From Flavobacterium litorale (GTDB lineage: Bacteria; Bacteroidota; Bacteroidia; Flavobacteriales; Flavobacteriaceae), in contig NZ_CP080429.1 of the NCBI RefSeq assembly GCF_019613795.1, forward strand, positions 897,501 to 961,500: a stretch of DNA of 64,000 nucleotides. The letters run 5' to 3'. Made by a program: the position numbers and the translations under genes. The notes beneath the pieces are model-generated. The model ran no database searches. It worked only from the letters and a program-made list of their open reading frames with translations, and was not told the origin of the DNA. Of the stretch, positions 1 to 10,129 are shown one piece after another (positions within the stretch are counted from its first letter, which is position 1; each line of letters opens with the position of its first letter).

Positions 1-1
1 A

Positions 2-595
2 CAGCGCAGAATGCAAGTATTTAAATTACTAGCAGAAGGTGATAATATAGAGGATGTTTTGGAGGACATGCCCACAGCACGAAACTACCCAAAACACCTT
101 ATTACCATTTACACCTCGGGTAACGCGGAGCGTAAAACAACCGTAGATCCTATAATGGACTACCTAAACTCTGATTCGTATTTTTTGGAGATGAAAGTGG
201 AGTATACCAAAAGCCTCCAAGCCGAAATTGCAGCTAACGATACTACTATTGCACAAATAAACAATATGCTAAACGATTTTTCGGGTACTACACGTAAAGG
301 TGCTGATAATTTAATTTATTACAACGATAATACCCCCATGAATGAGGTTATCAAGCTCAAAAACAGCCTCTTAAAAAAGCAAGCAAAAAATAAAGTAAAC
401 CTTTTAAATTACGATAAAATTGTTAAAGAGAGCAGCGTAATACTCAACACAAAAAGGAAATCATTTATTTCGGGCAGAATGAAGTTTGTAGTACCACTCG
501 TTTTCTTCTTCTTTCTTTTTGTGCCTATTGCAATGTTTGTAAGTTACTATAAAAGGCAAGTAAACAAACGAAAAATAATTATTACTAATGAATAA
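2..595 (+). CDS. Wzz-like polysaccharide chain-length determinant, 5' truncated by the window edge
   Basis: The reading frame stays open to the window edge, so this is the C-terminal part of a longer protein. The first ATG, at 11, is probably internal. The visible part is a charged, helix-rich stretch (about residues 55-150) followed by one strong membrane segment at about residues 158-180 and a short basic tail. That layout matches the C-terminal half of Wzz/chain-length determinant proteins, inner-membrane proteins that set the length of O-antigen or capsule chains. It lies directly upstream of rmlB, whose start overlaps this stop by 8 bases, so the two are likely co-transcribed. The family call rests on topology and context rather than a specific motif. 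Confidence 0.6.
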   Translation, partial: QRRMQVFKLLAEGDNIEDVLEDMPTARNYPKHLITIYTSGNAERKTTVDPIMDYLNSDSYFLEMKVEYTKSLQAEIAANDTTIAQINNMLNDFSGTTRKGADNLIYYNDNTPMNEVIKLKNSLLKKQAKNKVNLLNYDKIVKESSVILNTKRKSFISGRMKFVVPLVFFFFLFVPIAMFVSYYKRQVNKRKIIITNE

Positions 596-1604
596 GGCAT
601 TATTAATTACAGGAGGTGCAGGTTTTATAGGCGCAAACTTTGTAGTACATTTTTTAGCAAACAACCCCGATTATTTTGTAGTAAACCTCGATTTGCTTAC
701 TTATGCTGGTACACTAGATAACCTGACTGAAGTAGAGGGCAACCCCAACTACAAATTTGTACAAGGCGATATTTGCGATAAAGCATTAGTAGCAAAATTA
801 TTTGCAACGCACAATTTTAAAGGCGTTATACACTTTGCTGCCGAGTCGCACGTAGATAATTCCATCTCAGGACCCGAAGCCTTTATGCAAACCAACGTAA
901 TGGGTACCTTTACCCTGCTGGAAACGGCAAGGCAACACTGGATGAGTGCACCCAATACCTACAAAACAGGGTACGAGCTGTGTCGTTTCCACCACATCTC
1001 TACCGATGAGGTATACGGTACGCTTGGCGCAGAAGGACTTTTTACTGAAGAAACACCCTATGCACCCAATAGCCCATACAGTGCCTCAAAAGCAGCGTCG
1101 GATATGGTAGTGCGTAGCTATTTCCATACCTATGGGATGAATGTAGTAACCACCAACTGCTCCAACAACTACGGACCAAAACAACATAATGAAAAACTCA
1201 TACCTACCATTATACGCAAAGCCGTAGCGGGAGAGAATATTCCCATTTATGGCGATGGGCAAAATGTGCGCGATTGGCTGTACGTAACCGACCATTGTAC
1301 AGGAATTGAATTAGCCTATAAAAACGGTAAGGCAGGCGAAACCTATAATATAGGCGGACGTAATGAGCGAAACAATTTATATATTGCCAACACAATATGC
1401 GAATTGCTAGACGGTATGTACCCTAAAAAAGATGGTAGCTACAAAGACCAAATTACTTTTGTGACTGACAGACCGGGGCACGATTTGCGTTACGCCATTG
1501 ATGCCAACAAAATAGAAAGTGAATTGGGCTGGAAAGCCGATGAAAATTTTGAAACAGGAATTGTAAAAACCATACAATGGTATTTGCACAAACTAACCAA
1601 ATAG
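588..1604 (+). CDS. rmlB: dTDP-glucose 4,6-dehydratase RmlB
   Basis: This enzyme converts dTDP-glucose to dTDP-4-keto-6-deoxyglucose, the second step of dTDP-L-rhamnose synthesis, in the cytoplasm. The 338-residue protein has the usual RmlB length. It shows the NAD-binding GGAGFIG (9-15), the STDEVYG motif (138-144) carrying the catalytic Asp/Glu, and the YSASK Tyr/Lys pair (Y164, K168) of extended short-chain dehydrogenases. The start overlaps the preceding wzz-like gene, and rmlA begins one base after the stop, so rmlB-A-C-D form one tight operon. Confidence 0.96.
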   Translation: MNKALLITGGAGFIGANFVVHFLANNPDYFVVNLDLLTYAGTLDNLTEVEGNPNYKFVQGDICDKALVAKLFATHNFKGVIHFAAESHVDNSISGPEAFMQTNVMGTFTLLETARQHWMSAPNTYKTGYELCRFHHISTDEVYGTLGAEGLFTEETPYAPNSPYSASKAASDMVVRSYFHTYGMNVVTTNCSNNYGPKQHNEKLIPTIIRKAVAGENIPIYGDGQNVRDWLYVTDHCTGIELAYKNGKAGETYNIGGRNERNNLYIANTICELLDGMYPKKDGSYKDQITFVTDRPGHDLRYAIDANKIESELGWKADENFETGIVKTIQWYLHKLTK

Positions 1605-1605
1605 T

Positions 1606-2466
1606 ATGAAAGGAATAATACTAGCAGGAGGTTCGGGTACAAGGCTGCACCCCCTTACGCTTGCCGTAAGTAAGCAACTTATGCCCATTTACGATAAGCC
1701 CATGATTTACTATCCGTTATCTACCCTAATGTGGGCAGGTATTAAGGAAATATTAATTATATCCACCCCGCACGATTTACCACTGTTTCGTCACCTACTA
1801 GGCGACGGTAGCACATTAGGCTGCCGTTTTGAGTATGCCGTACAAGAAGAACCCAACGGTTTGGCTGAAGCCTTTATTATAGGTAAAGAATTTGTAGGTA
1901 ACGATAAGGTAGCCCTAATACTAGGCGATAATATTTTTTACGGTACAGGGCTTGCCGATTTATTACAATCCAACAACAACCCAGATGGCGGTATTATATA
2001 TGCCTACCACGTACACGACCCAGAGCGTTACGGCGTAGTAGATTTTGATGCCAACGGAAATGTATTATCTATAGAAGAAAAGCCCGAAAAACCAAAATCG
2101 AACTTTGCCGTACCAGGTATATATTTTTACGATAACAATGTGCTGGATATAGCAGCTAACATACAACCCAGCCACAGAGGCGAACTCGAAATTACCGATG
2201 TGAATAAAGAATACCTAAAACAAGGCAACCTAAAAGTAAGCATACTCGATAGAGGTACAGCTTGGCTCGATACAGGTACATTTAACTCACTAATGCAAGC
2301 CAGCCAGTTTGTACAAGTAATAGAAGAACGCCAAGGACTAAAAATAGGCGCTATAGAAGAAGCAGCCTACAGAATGGGATATATAACTAAAGACGAACTT
2401 GCAGCGTTAGCACAACCGCTTTTAAAAAGTGGTTATGGTACGCATTTAATGAGCTTAATAGCATAA
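1606..2466 (+). CDS. rmlA: glucose-1-phosphate thymidylyltransferase RmlA
   Basis: This enzyme activates glucose-1-phosphate with dTTP to give dTDP-glucose, the first committed step of dTDP-rhamnose synthesis. The 286 residues match the usual RmlA length. The N-terminus carries the nucleotide-binding [11 protein letters not shown] signature (from residue 8), then [15 protein letters not shown] and the LGDNIFYG metal/substrate loop. The gene lies one base after rmlB and two bases before rmlC, so translation is probably coupled. Confidence 0.96.
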   Translation: MKGIILAGGSGTRLHPLTLAVSKQLMPIYDKPMIYYPLSTLMWAGIKEILIISTPHDLPLFRHLLGDGSTLGCRFEYAVQEEPNGLAEAFIIGKEFVGNDKVALILGDNIFYGTGLADLLQSNNNPDGGIIYAYHVHDPERYGVVDFDANGNVLSIEEKPEKPKSNFAVPGIYFYDNNVLDIAANIQPSHRGELEITDVNKEYLKQGNLKVSILDRGTAWLDTGTFNSLMQASQFVQVIEERQGLKIGAIEEAAYRMGYITKDELAALAQPLLKSGYGTHLMSLIA

Positions 2467-2468
2467 CA

Positions 2469-3020
2469 ATGGCAGCAATACCAACAAAACTGGAAGGATG
2501 CTTTATTATAGAACCCAACGTAATACCCGACGAAAGGGGCTACTTTATGGAAAGCTATAACGAAAAACGTTTTGAAGCCGAAACAGGAACAAAAGTGCAT
2601 TTTGTGCAAGACAATCAGTCATTCTCTACCAAGGGTGTATTACGCGGATTGCACTACCAAACAGGCGAGCACGCACAAGCAAAATTGGTACGCGTATTAC
2701 AAGGCGAAGTGCTGGATGTTGCGGTAGATATTAGACCAGATTCGCCTACATTTGGAGAGCACGTAGCCGTTATGCTAACTGCCCAAAATAACAAGCAACT
2801 ATTTGTACCCCGTGGCTTTGCACATGGCTTTTTAGTAGTGAGCGAAACTGCAACCTTTTTTTACAAATGCGATAACTTTTATAATAAAGAATCCGAAGGT
2901 GGTATTATTTATAACGACGAGCGCATTGGTATAGATTGGGGTATGGAAGCATCCAATTTAATCATATCGCAAAAAGATACCGTATTACCAAACCTTCAAA
3001 ATTCACGCCCCATATGGTAG
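2469..3020 (+). CDS. rmlC: dTDP-4-dehydrorhamnose 3,5-epimerase RmlC
   Basis: This enzyme epimerises dTDP-4-keto-6-deoxyglucose at C3 and C5. The 183-residue cupin has the family pattern: an N-terminal DERGYFMES-type segment, QDNQSFSTKGVLRGLHYQ with the catalytic His, and VPRGFAHGFLV. It is the third gene of the rmlBACD operon. Its stop overlaps the true rmlD start by seven bases. Confidence 0.95.
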   Translation: MAAIPTKLEGCFIIEPNVIPDERGYFMESYNEKRFEAETGTKVHFVQDNQSFSTKGVLRGLHYQTGEHAQAKLVRVLQGEVLDVAVDIRPDSPTFGEHVAVMLTAQNNKQLFVPRGFAHGFLVVSETATFFYKCDNFYNKESEGGIIYNDERIGIDWGMEASNLIISQKDTVLPNLQNSRPIW

Positions 3021-3862
3021 TATTAGTAACAGGAGCATCGGGGCAGTTAGGGCAGGCAATACAGGCAATTGCACCCAAATACAAACAAGTACAGTTTCAT
3101 TTTACCACTTCGGCAGAAGCCGATATTACAAATACATCAAGTTTGAAAACTACATTCAATCGGGTTAAACCCGATTTTTGTATTAACGCAGCCGCCTATA
3201 CCGCTGTAGATAAAGCCGAAAGCGAACCCGAAAAAGCACATTTAATCAATGTAACGGGCGCTAAAAACCTAGCAGAAATCTGTAAAGAATATGGTACAAC
3301 ACTAGTCCATATTTCTACCGATTTTGTTTTTGATGGTAACAAAAATACGCCGTACGATGAAGAAGATGCAACCCATCCGCAAGGGGTATACGGTGCTACT
3401 AAAAGAGCAGGAGAGGAGGCAATAGAAGCGATATTGGAAGCGCATTACATTGTCAGGACATCGTGGTTGTATTCCGAATACGGCAATAACTTTATGAAAA
3501 CCATGATACGCCTTGGTAACGAGCGCGATGTACTAAGTGTAGTAAACGACCAAACAGGTACACCTACCAATGCTAACGACCTTGCCGATGCCATACTGCA
3601 GATTATAACAAGCGATAAAAAGGCTTACGGAATATACCATTACAGCAACGAGGGCGTTGCTACATGGTACGATTTTGCTAAGAAGATATTTGAAGTTAAC
3701 AACATTACTATAAATTTGCAGCCTATTAGTACTGCACAGTATCCAACCCCTGCCAAACGACCTGTTTACAGTGTAATGGATAAAAGTAAAATAAAGCAGG
3801 TCGTTGGCGTTGATATTCCGCAATGGGAAGCAAGCCTTACCAATTTAACTAAAAATAGCTAA
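3014..3862 (+). CDS. rmlD: dTDP-4-dehydrorhamnose reductase RmlD
   Basis: This enzyme reduces dTDP-4-keto-L-rhamnose with NAD(P)H to dTDP-L-rhamnose, completing the donor for rhamnosyltransferases. The frame is open further upstream (to 2936), but I place the start at the ATG at 3014. From there the protein opens with MVVLVTGASGQLG, the Rossmann motif at its usual distance, giving 282 residues. It contains HISTDFVFDG and the YGATKRAGE Tyr/Lys motif. The start overlaps rmlC by seven bases, and the stop shares a base with the next ATG. Confidence 0.94.
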   Translation: MVVLVTGASGQLGQAIQAIAPKYKQVQFHFTTSAEADITNTSSLKTTFNRVKPDFCINAAAYTAVDKAESEPEKAHLINVTGAKNLAEICKEYGTTLVHISTDFVFDGNKNTPYDEEDATHPQGVYGATKRAGEEAIEAILEAHYIVRTSWLYSEYGNNFMKTMIRLGNERDVLSVVNDQTGTPTNANDLADAILQIITSDKKAYGIYHYSNEGVATWYDFAKKIFEVNNITINLQPISTAQYPTPAKRPVYSVMDKSKIKQVVGVDIPQWEASLTNLTKNS

Positions 3863-4923
3863 TGAAAATAGTAGTAACAGGAGGTGCTGGCTTTGTAGGG
3901 TCGTCACTTTGTCTCAGTCTAAAACAAAAATATCCAAATTACACCATTGTTGCTTTTGATAATTTAAAAAGGCGCGGTTCTGAACTAAACTTGACAGATT
4001 TTAAAGAGCAGGGTATAATTTTTATTCATGGCGATATACGCAATGCGGAAGATATAGCAGCCTTAGGCAGCTTTGATGTATTGGTTGAAGCTTCGGCAGA
4101 ACCATCGGTAACGGCAGGACTGGATTCTGATCCTACCTATGTTATTAACAACAACCTATATGGCTCTATCAATTGTTTTAACGCTTGTGTAAAACATAAC
4201 GCCAAACTAATATTCCTTTCAACTAGTAGGGTATATCCTATCGATGCCATCGAAAATGCTACGTTTAAAGAAGAAGCAACGCGGTTTTCATTTTCTTCCG
4301 AACAGGAACAGCAAGGAATTTCAGACAAGGGAATTTCAGAATACCTCAGCCTTTCAGGCTCACGTTCCTTTTACGGTACAACAAAATTATCTTCAGAACT
4401 TTTTATTCAGGAATATGCAGCGTTTTATGGGCTTAAAGCTGCAATTACCCGTTTTGGTGTTATAGCAGGACCACGCCAAATGGGAAAAACCGACCAAGGA
4501 GTTGTAACCTTGTGGATGGCAAAACACTATTGGAAACAGTCGTTACAATACATTGGTTATGGCGGTACAGGAAAACAAGTACGCGATATTTTACATATTG
4601 ATGATGCTGTAAACCTGATAGCTATGCAGATACACAATATTGAAAAATTTGAAGGACACGTATTTAATGCTGGGGGAGGGGTAGAAAACAGTGCCTCTTT
4701 ATTGGAAATGACTAAAATTTGTGAGGAAATATCAAACAATACAATTACTATTGGTAGTGAGCCTATTACGAGACCTGCAGACTTGAGAATTTATGTAACG
4801 GATAATAGTTACATTGAAAATGTAACAGGCTGGAAACCTAAAAAATCGGTAAAAACTGTATTTACAGATATTTACAACTGGATTAAAGAAAATGAAAACC
4901 AACTAGAAGGAATTTTAAAGTAA
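3862..4923 (+). CDS. NAD-dependent epimerase, CDP-paratose 2-epimerase-like
   Basis: This extended short-chain dehydrogenase (353 aa) has GGAGFVGSSL at its N-terminus. The segments FDNLKRRGSELNL, HGDIRN, EASAEPSV, STSRVYP, AGPRQMGKTDQGV and GYGGTGKQVRDILHIDD are characteristic of the CDP-paratose 2-epimerase (TyvE) group, which inverts C2 of a nucleotide-bound hexose. The catalytic Tyr is in SFYGTTKLSSE. No CDP-glucose synthesis genes are visible here, so the true substrate may be another nucleotide sugar. Both junctions are one-base overlaps of stop and ATG, so it belongs to the rml operon. Confidence 0.85.
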   Translation: MKIVVTGGAGFVGSSLCLSLKQKYPNYTIVAFDNLKRRGSELNLTDFKEQGIIFIHGDIRNAEDIAALGSFDVLVEASAEPSVTAGLDSDPTYVINNNLYGSINCFNACVKHNAKLIFLSTSRVYPIDAIENATFKEEATRFSFSSEQEQQGISDKGISEYLSLSGSRSFYGTTKLSSELFIQEYAAFYGLKAAITRFGVIAGPRQMGKTDQGVVTLWMAKHYWKQSLQYIGYGGTGKQVRDILHIDDAVNLIAMQIHNIEKFEGHVFNAGGGVENSASLLEMTKICEEISNNTITIGSEPITRPADLRIYVTDNSYIENVTGWKPKKSVKTVFTDIYNWIKENENQLEGILK

Positions 4924-6860
4924 TGGCTATTATACCACAGCTAAAGACATTTATAAAACAACCAGCCAACCTTGTAGGTATTATACTTGCCCTTGTGTCT
5001 GCTTATATGCTTTTTCCTGCTGTATTTACAATGCCTACTGGACCACTTCAGCATGAAGGCTATTTATATAATTCACTAGACCCTTCTTGGCTTCTTACCC
5101 TTAATTATGCCAATAACGAAAATTTGGTATGGGGTAGCGACTTCGCTTTTACTTATGGGCCATTATCCTACCTGTCTATGCGAAAAGGGTGGGGGTGTAG
5201 TAGTATCTCGTTTATTTTTTACGACCTTTTTTACTTTTTCAATTTGGCAATGTTGTTTTTTATAAGTTTCAGGAAAGCAAAAAATCCATTTTTGGCAGTA
5301 GTAATGATAGCTGCAAATGTATTGCTTATAAGTACTTATTTAGGAGGTTCCAATGCCTTGGTTTGGATGCTTATTCTAGTTTTTTGGATAATCCAGAACC
5401 TAAATAACCCTCGCTTACTGTATTATATAATCCAGTCAATAATAATTACGGGTCTTTTCTATATTAAGTTTAATACAAGTCTTATTTCAATTGTATTATA
5501 TTATATTTCTTTAAGCTATCTGTTTGTATTCAGGAAGGATTATTTATGGAGAGTTTCTCTGTTTGCAGTACTACCATTACTAGCTATTGCTGTTCTGCTT
5601 CCAGTATTAAATGTAGAACCTTGGGGTTACATAGTTTCTGGATACAATTTTGTTTCCGGGTATAACGAAATCATGCATCTTGGCGATGAGGTTTCCACAC
5701 CATTATTAATTCCTACCTACACTATTATAAGCATGATGTTGTTTTTTGTAGGTATCAAATTATTGTGGATAAAAGGTATATTTAGCCGTTACGACCTTCT
5801 GTTCAAAAACCTCATATTAGGTTTTGTTTTTATAATGGCATTGTTTGTTCTTTATAAACAGGCTTTTGTAAGAGCGGATATATGGCATATCATGGAATTT
5901 TTTACCTATTCAGTTTTCCTCATGTTGTGTTCAGGTATGTTTGCTTCCTATAAGTTTAAAAGTCCTGTAACAGCCATAGTTCTTATACTGGTTGCATTAC
6001 CAATATATATTATTTTTAAAAACCCGCTACCAGGCAGTAGTAGCTTCAATAAAAAAATACATAAAGGCGCATACTTTACTGGATTGGCTAATTTTACACC
6101 ACAGTCGGACATGAAGCTGTTTCCAAACAATAACCAGCTTCCACCAGAGATTAAAAAAATAGTTGGTAACAAAACGGTAGATACCTATCCGTGGAATACA
6201 CACATGCTGTTTGAAAATGCGCTCAATTATGTACCACGACCAGTAATGCAGTCATATGCAGCTTATACTCCTTACTTAGAAAACCTTAACTACGAGTATT
6301 ATAACTCAAACAAAGCACCACAGTTTGTATTGTACGATTATGAGTCTATAGATTATCGCTATCCGTTGTTTGACGAAAGTAAAATGAATTTACTACTCCT
6401 TAAGCGCTACAAACTGGTAGCCTCATTCGAAAGTTATGATAGGCATATGCTACTTTTGGAAAAGAAAGAAAATGCGGCGCCAGTTAAACTGGAGTTTTAT
6501 AGAGAATATGCTATGTTCATTAATACTGGCATAGTACCTCAGGAAGGTATGTATTATGAAATATCTCCATATAACACTATTAAAGGTAAAATAAGAGGTT
6601 TTTTAAAATATGCACCAGAACTTATACTTGAAGTTAGGAGTATAGATAACACGCAAAAGCAATACAAAACATCAATACCTTTACTTAAAACGGGTATTTT
6701 TTCGGACGTTGTTGTAGAAAACACACAAGATTTTGCCAACTTGTTGAAGAATGATAGTATAGAGGCTAACAAAAAAGTAAAATATTATAAAATTAACCCT
6801 AAACATTCTGGAATGTTCAAAGAAAAAATACGGGTAAAAGAATATAAAATAGTACAGTAA
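4923..6860 (+). CDS. large polytopic membrane protein of unknown function in the polysaccharide locus
   Basis: The 645-residue protein has about ten predicted membrane segments in its first ~400 residues. A soluble, probably periplasmic domain of about 240 residues follows, rich in aromatic and charged residues. After the first membrane segment there is a DPSWLL...[12 protein letters not shown] stretch, a pattern I recall from uncharacterised GT-C-like bacterial membrane proteins. That suggests, without showing, a lipid-linked-sugar glycosyltransferase or a related role. It sits between two CDP-paratose-epimerase-like genes, overlapping the first by one base and ending one base before the second. 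I assign no specific function. Confidence 0.75.
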   Translation: MAIIPQLKTFIKQPANLVGIILALVSAYMLFPAVFTMPTGPLQHEGYLYNSLDPSWLLTLNYANNENLVWGSDFAFTYGPLSYLSMRKGWGCSSISFIFYDLFYFFNLAMLFFISFRKAKNPFLAVVMIAANVLLISTYLGGSNALVWMLILVFWIIQNLNNPRLLYYIIQSIIITGLFYIKFNTSLISIVLYYISLSYLFVFRKDYLWRVSLFAVLPLLAIAVLLPVLNVEPWGYIVSGYNFVSGYNEIMHLGDEVSTPLLIPTYTIISMMLFFVGIKLLWIKGIFSRYDLLFKNLILGFVFIMALFVLYKQAFVRADIWHIMEFFTYSVFLMLCSGMFASYKFKSPVTAIVLILVALPIYIIFKNPLPGSSSFNKKIHKGAYFTGLANFTPQSDMKLFPNNNQLPPEIKKIVGNKTVDTYPWNTHMLFENALNYVPRPVMQSYAAYTPYLENLNYEYYNSNKAPQFVLYDYESIDYRYPLFDESKMNLLLLKRYKLVASFESYDRHMLLLEKKENAAPVKLEFYREYAMFINTGIVPQEGMYYEISPYNTIKGKIRGFLKYAPELILEVRSIDNTQKQYKTSIPLLKTGIFSDVVVENTQDFANLLKNDSIEANKKVKYYKINPKHSGMFKEKIRVKEYKIVQ

Positions 6861-6861
6861 A

Positions 6862-7920
6862 ATGAAAATATGTTTAATTACAGGTTCGTCGGGACTTATT
6901 GGAAGTGAATCGGTAGCTTTTTTTGCTGATAAATTCGATAAAATTATTGGTATTGATAACAATATGCGCGAAGTGTTTTTTGGTGCTAATGCCTCTACAG
7001 AATGGAACACGCAACGCCTGATAGATACCATTCCTAACTTTGAACACCATGCAATTGATATACGTAACGTTGAGGAATTAGATAAGCTCTTTTCACGATA
7101 CACTACTGATATTGACCTTATAGTGCATACCGCTGCACAACCTAGCCATGACTGGGCAGCACAAGACCCATTTATGGATTTTACCGTTAACGCAAACGGC
7201 ACGCTAAACTTGTTAGAGATGACAAGAAAGCACTGTACAGGAGCTACATTTATATTTACCTCTACCAACAAAGTATATGGTGATACACCAAATTATTTGC
7301 CCCTCGTAGAATTAGAAAAACGTTGGGAGATAGATGAAAGCCATCCGTATTATGAAGAGGGTATTGATGAGCTGATGAGTATTGACCAGACAAAACATTC
7401 GTTGTTTGGAGCCTCTAAAGTAGCAGCAGACGTTTTGGTGCAGGAATATGGCAAGTACTTCGGTATGAAAACAGGTGTTTTTAGAGGAGGTTGCCTCACA
7501 GGACCCAACCATTCGGGTACACAACTACACGGTTTTCTTTCCTATTTAATGAAGTGTGCCATAACAGGCGATAAATATACTGTATTTGGTTACCAAGGAA
7601 AACAAGTACGCGATAACATACACAGTTGGGATTTAGTAAATATGTTTTGGCATTATTACCAAAACCCGAAAGAAGGCGAAGTATACAATGCAGGCGGAGG
7701 CCGTTTCTCTAACTGCTCTATGGCTGAGGCCATAGCAATGTGTAGCGAAATTACAGGCAAACCCATGAACTACGAATATTCTGAAACCAATAGAATAGGC
7801 GACCACATTTGGTGGATTAGCGACGTACGCAAATTTAAAACACACTATCCTGAGTGGAGCTGGAAGTATAATATTAACGATATACTCTCTCAGATTTACG
7901 AAAATATGAGTAAAAGATAA
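6862..7920 (+). CDS. NAD-dependent epimerase/dehydratase, CDP-paratose 2-epimerase-like (second copy type)
   Basis: This extended short-chain dehydrogenase has 352 residues with an N-terminal [11 protein letters not shown]ossmann motif. [37 protein letters not shown] (the Tyr of the usual YxxxK is Phe here, as part of SLFGASK) and [17 protein letters not shown] follow the TyvE-like branch. It is clearly divergent from the gene at 3862. If the alignment of FGASK is right, the usual catalytic Tyr is replaced by Phe. It starts one base after the membrane-protein gene and is part of the same operon. The substrate is unknown. Confidence 0.82.
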   Translation: MKICLITGSSGLIGSESVAFFADKFDKIIGIDNNMREVFFGANASTEWNTQRLIDTIPNFEHHAIDIRNVEELDKLFSRYTTDIDLIVHTAAQPSHDWAAQDPFMDFTVNANGTLNLLEMTRKHCTGATFIFTSTNKVYGDTPNYLPLVELEKRWEIDESHPYYEEGIDELMSIDQTKHSLFGASKVAADVLVQEYGKYFGMKTGVFRGGCLTGPNHSGTQLHGFLSYLMKCAITGDKYTVFGYQGKQVRDNIHSWDLVNMFWHYYQNPKEGEVYNAGGGRFSNCSMAEAIAMCSEITGKPMNYEYSETNRIGDHIWWISDVRKFKTHYPEWSWKYNINDILSQIYENMSKR

Positions 7921-7930
7921 AATTCAATTA

Positions 7931-8665
7931 ATGAACATAAGGCGAAAATTCATACAATTTGTAATTGGAGTAAACGAAAATATTTTCTTTTACCCTAAGT
8001 TAAAGAAATTCTATAGTCTGCATTTCAAAAACAAACCAATAACACTAATTGATGTAGGGGTTAATAGGGGGCAGAGTATTGATTTCTTTTCAAAAATTGG
8101 CAGTAGCATAACTGTTTTCGGGTTTGAGCCAAATAAAAACCTGTATAAAAAATTATTGCGCAAATACGCCTCAAAACCCAACATACAACTTATTAATAAA
8201 GGAATAAGCGCACAAAAGGGAATGCTTACCTTTCATGAAAATGTAATGGACGAAACCTCTACGTTTGAGCAATTAAATTATAGTTCAGACTATTTGCAAA
8301 AAAAAGCTAAGGTTTTGGGTGTTAAGCCAGAAGATATAATTGTTGGCAGTTATGATGTTGCCGTTGAAACGCTTTACAACTTCTTGCAAGAGCAAAATAC
8401 GTTTTTTGATGTACTTAAAATAGATATTGAAGGGCACGAGTTAAGTGCTTTACAGGGATTGTTTAACAAAAGTGATGCTAAAATCCAGTATCCTATAAAG
8501 TTTATACAATTAGAAAGCCATAACGATACCATGTACCTAAACACGCAGGATAACAAAACAACAATAGATAATTTACTAACCAAAAATGGTTTTAAACTTG
8601 TAAAAGAGATTAAGCATGGCTTTGGCGATTTTAGCGAAATTATTTATAAAAACACCCGTTTGTAA
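7931..8665 (+). CDS. FkbM family methyltransferase
   Basis: This 244-residue S-adenosylmethionine-dependent methyltransferase carries the FkbM hallmarks: LIDVGVNRGQSIDFF for the SAM-binding loop, FGFEPN, and DVLKIDIEGHELSALQG for the acidic motif downstream. FkbM enzymes O-methylate sugars or polyketides; in this setting the target is probably a hydroxyl of a polysaccharide residue. The gene starts 10 bases after the upstream epimerase and its stop overlaps the next ATG by one base. Confidence 0.85.
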   Translation: MNIRRKFIQFVIGVNENIFFYPKLKKFYSLHFKNKPITLIDVGVNRGQSIDFFSKIGSSITVFGFEPNKNLYKKLLRKYASKPNIQLINKGISAQKGMLTFHENVMDETSTFEQLNYSSDYLQKKAKVLGVKPEDIIVGSYDVAVETLYNFLQEQNTFFDVLKIDIEGHELSALQGLFNKSDAKIQYPIKFIQLESHNDTMYLNTQDNKTTIDNLLTKNGFKLVKEIKHGFGDFSEIIYKNTRL

Positions 8666-9399
8666 TGAAGCTTAGCATTGTAATACCTGCCTATAACGAA
8701 GAAGAATCTATAACAGAAACTATTGATGGTATAGAAAAGGCCTTTGCTAAGGTAAATATTGAGCACGAAATATTTGTAGTAAACGATAGCTCTAAAGACG
8801 GAACATTGCAAGTGCTAGAACAGTTAGCACTAAAATACCCATCGTTAAAATACGAAACAAATGAAGGACCCAACGGTTTTGGCTATGCGGTACGCTATGG
8901 TTTGGAACGTTTTTCGGGCGATTGTGTAGCAGTAATGATGGCAGACCTTTCTGACTCTCCTTACGACCTAATACGGTACTACACCACAATGCTAGAGGGT
9001 AATTACGATTGTGTATTTGGTAGCCGTTTTATTAAAGGAGGTAAAGTGATAGACTACCCTTTTATAAAAAAGATAATTAACAGAGTTGCTAACTTTATTA
9101 TAAAAATTACTATGGGCATACGGTACAATGATACTACCAATGCCTTTAAACTTTACAAACGAGAAGTAATAGAAGGTGTTAAACCAATACTAGCCCCACA
9201 TTTTAACCTCACTATAGAGCTTCCGCTAAAAGCCATAATAAGAGGATATACATATACTGTAGTGCCTAATTCGTGGACGAACCGTAAATATGGTGTTTCT
9301 AAACTCAAAATTAAAGAAATGGGAAGCCGTTACTTTTTTATATTGGTATATTGCTTTGTAGAAAAATTTTTTTCTAGAGGTGACTTTAAACGAAAATAA
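8665..9399 (+). CDS. family 2 glycosyltransferase, dolichol-phosphate-mannose-synthase-like
   Basis: This is a GT-A glycosyltransferase of 244 residues. It opens with LSIVIPAYNEEESI, then VVNDSSKDGT, and has MMADLSDSP in the DxD position, as in DPM1-like polyprenyl-phosphate hexosyltransferases. It lacks the C-terminal membrane anchors of the long forms and ends with one hydrophobic amphipathic stretch. It may charge a lipid phosphate with a sugar for a GT-C enzyme; the neighbouring 645-aa membrane protein would be a candidate partner (inference). Translation is probably coupled to the FkbM gene by a one-base overlap. Confidence 0.85.
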   Translation: MKLSIVIPAYNEEESITETIDGIEKAFAKVNIEHEIFVVNDSSKDGTLQVLEQLALKYPSLKYETNEGPNGFGYAVRYGLERFSGDCVAVMMADLSDSPYDLIRYYTTMLEGNYDCVFGSRFIKGGKVIDYPFIKKIINRVANFIIKITMGIRYNDTTNAFKLYKREVIEGVKPILAPHFNLTIELPLKAIIRGYTYTVVPNSWTNRKYGVSKLKIKEMGSRYFFILVYCFVEKFFSRGDFKRK

Positions 9400-9411
9400 A
9401 CAACGTAAGTA

Positions 9412-9969
9412 ATGAAAAAAATAAACCTCATTCTATTTCTTATGCTAGTATTGGCTGGATGTAAGGGAGAAACTCCTATAGATGATTTGCCTTTGGTAAA
9501 ATATGAAATTCAGGTTAGTAAAATAGCGGTGGGAATGAATGCGATAGTTCGTAAAGACGATATCTTTCAGATTTTTTACACAGAAGATGGTTCATTAAAT
9601 TTCTCTGGAGAAAAAACATTACGCGTAAATGTAAAAGGGAGTAAAGAACCACAGGATATTGTATTTGAGCTACCTGAGCGCATAAAACTGACCAATATTA
9701 GAATTGATACTGGAGAAAACAAAGCGCAAGGCGAAATAATCATAAAACGATTTTGGGTAAACAATTTTGATAAACAATTTGAAGTAAAAGGAAACTCTTT
9801 CTTCAGCTACTTTACTCTTGGACCAGATATGAAAGTAAGTATGGAAAACTCATCAATAACCACTATTGTAAAAGATGATACGGTTTACGACCCTATGCTA
9901 TATCCCGATCCAAAATTAACAGCAGAGCTTAAAAAATTATTAAAACAAGAACAGGTAGATGAATTATAG
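9412..9969 (+). CDS. small lipoprotein of unknown function
   Basis: The 185-residue protein begins with a type II signal peptide (KKINLILFLMLVLAGC), with the lipobox Cys at residue 16, so it is probably membrane-anchored. The rest is a beta-rich soluble domain with no motif I recognise. It starts 12 bases after the glycosyltransferase and probably ends this transcription unit, since about 160 bases without a gene follow. Its role is unknown. Confidence 0.75.
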   Translation: MKKINLILFLMLVLAGCKGETPIDDLPLVKYEIQVSKIAVGMNAIVRKDDIFQIFYTEDGSLNFSGEKTLRVNVKGSKEPQDIVFELPERIKLTNIRIDTGENKAQGEIIIKRFWVNNFDKQFEVKGNSFFSYFTLGPDMKVSMENSSITTIVKDDTVYDPMLYPDPKLTAELKKLLKQEQVDEL

Positions 9970-10129
9970 CGACAGAAGATAGAGCTATTACGCCAATATT
10001 AGCCACGACTTAATAGCCATAATAAGCAAAAAACAGTATTTTGCGCCAATACTTTAAATAACTAGTATGTTTGTTACTTTTGTTCCACTATTTTGCAAGA
10101 CATGATTGTACTGCAATAAATTTTTCTAC

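Noticed and set aside
6681..7271. Minus-strand open frame of 196 codons
   Set aside because: Overlaps two well-supported genes (the membrane protein and the epimerase) and has no motif of its own.
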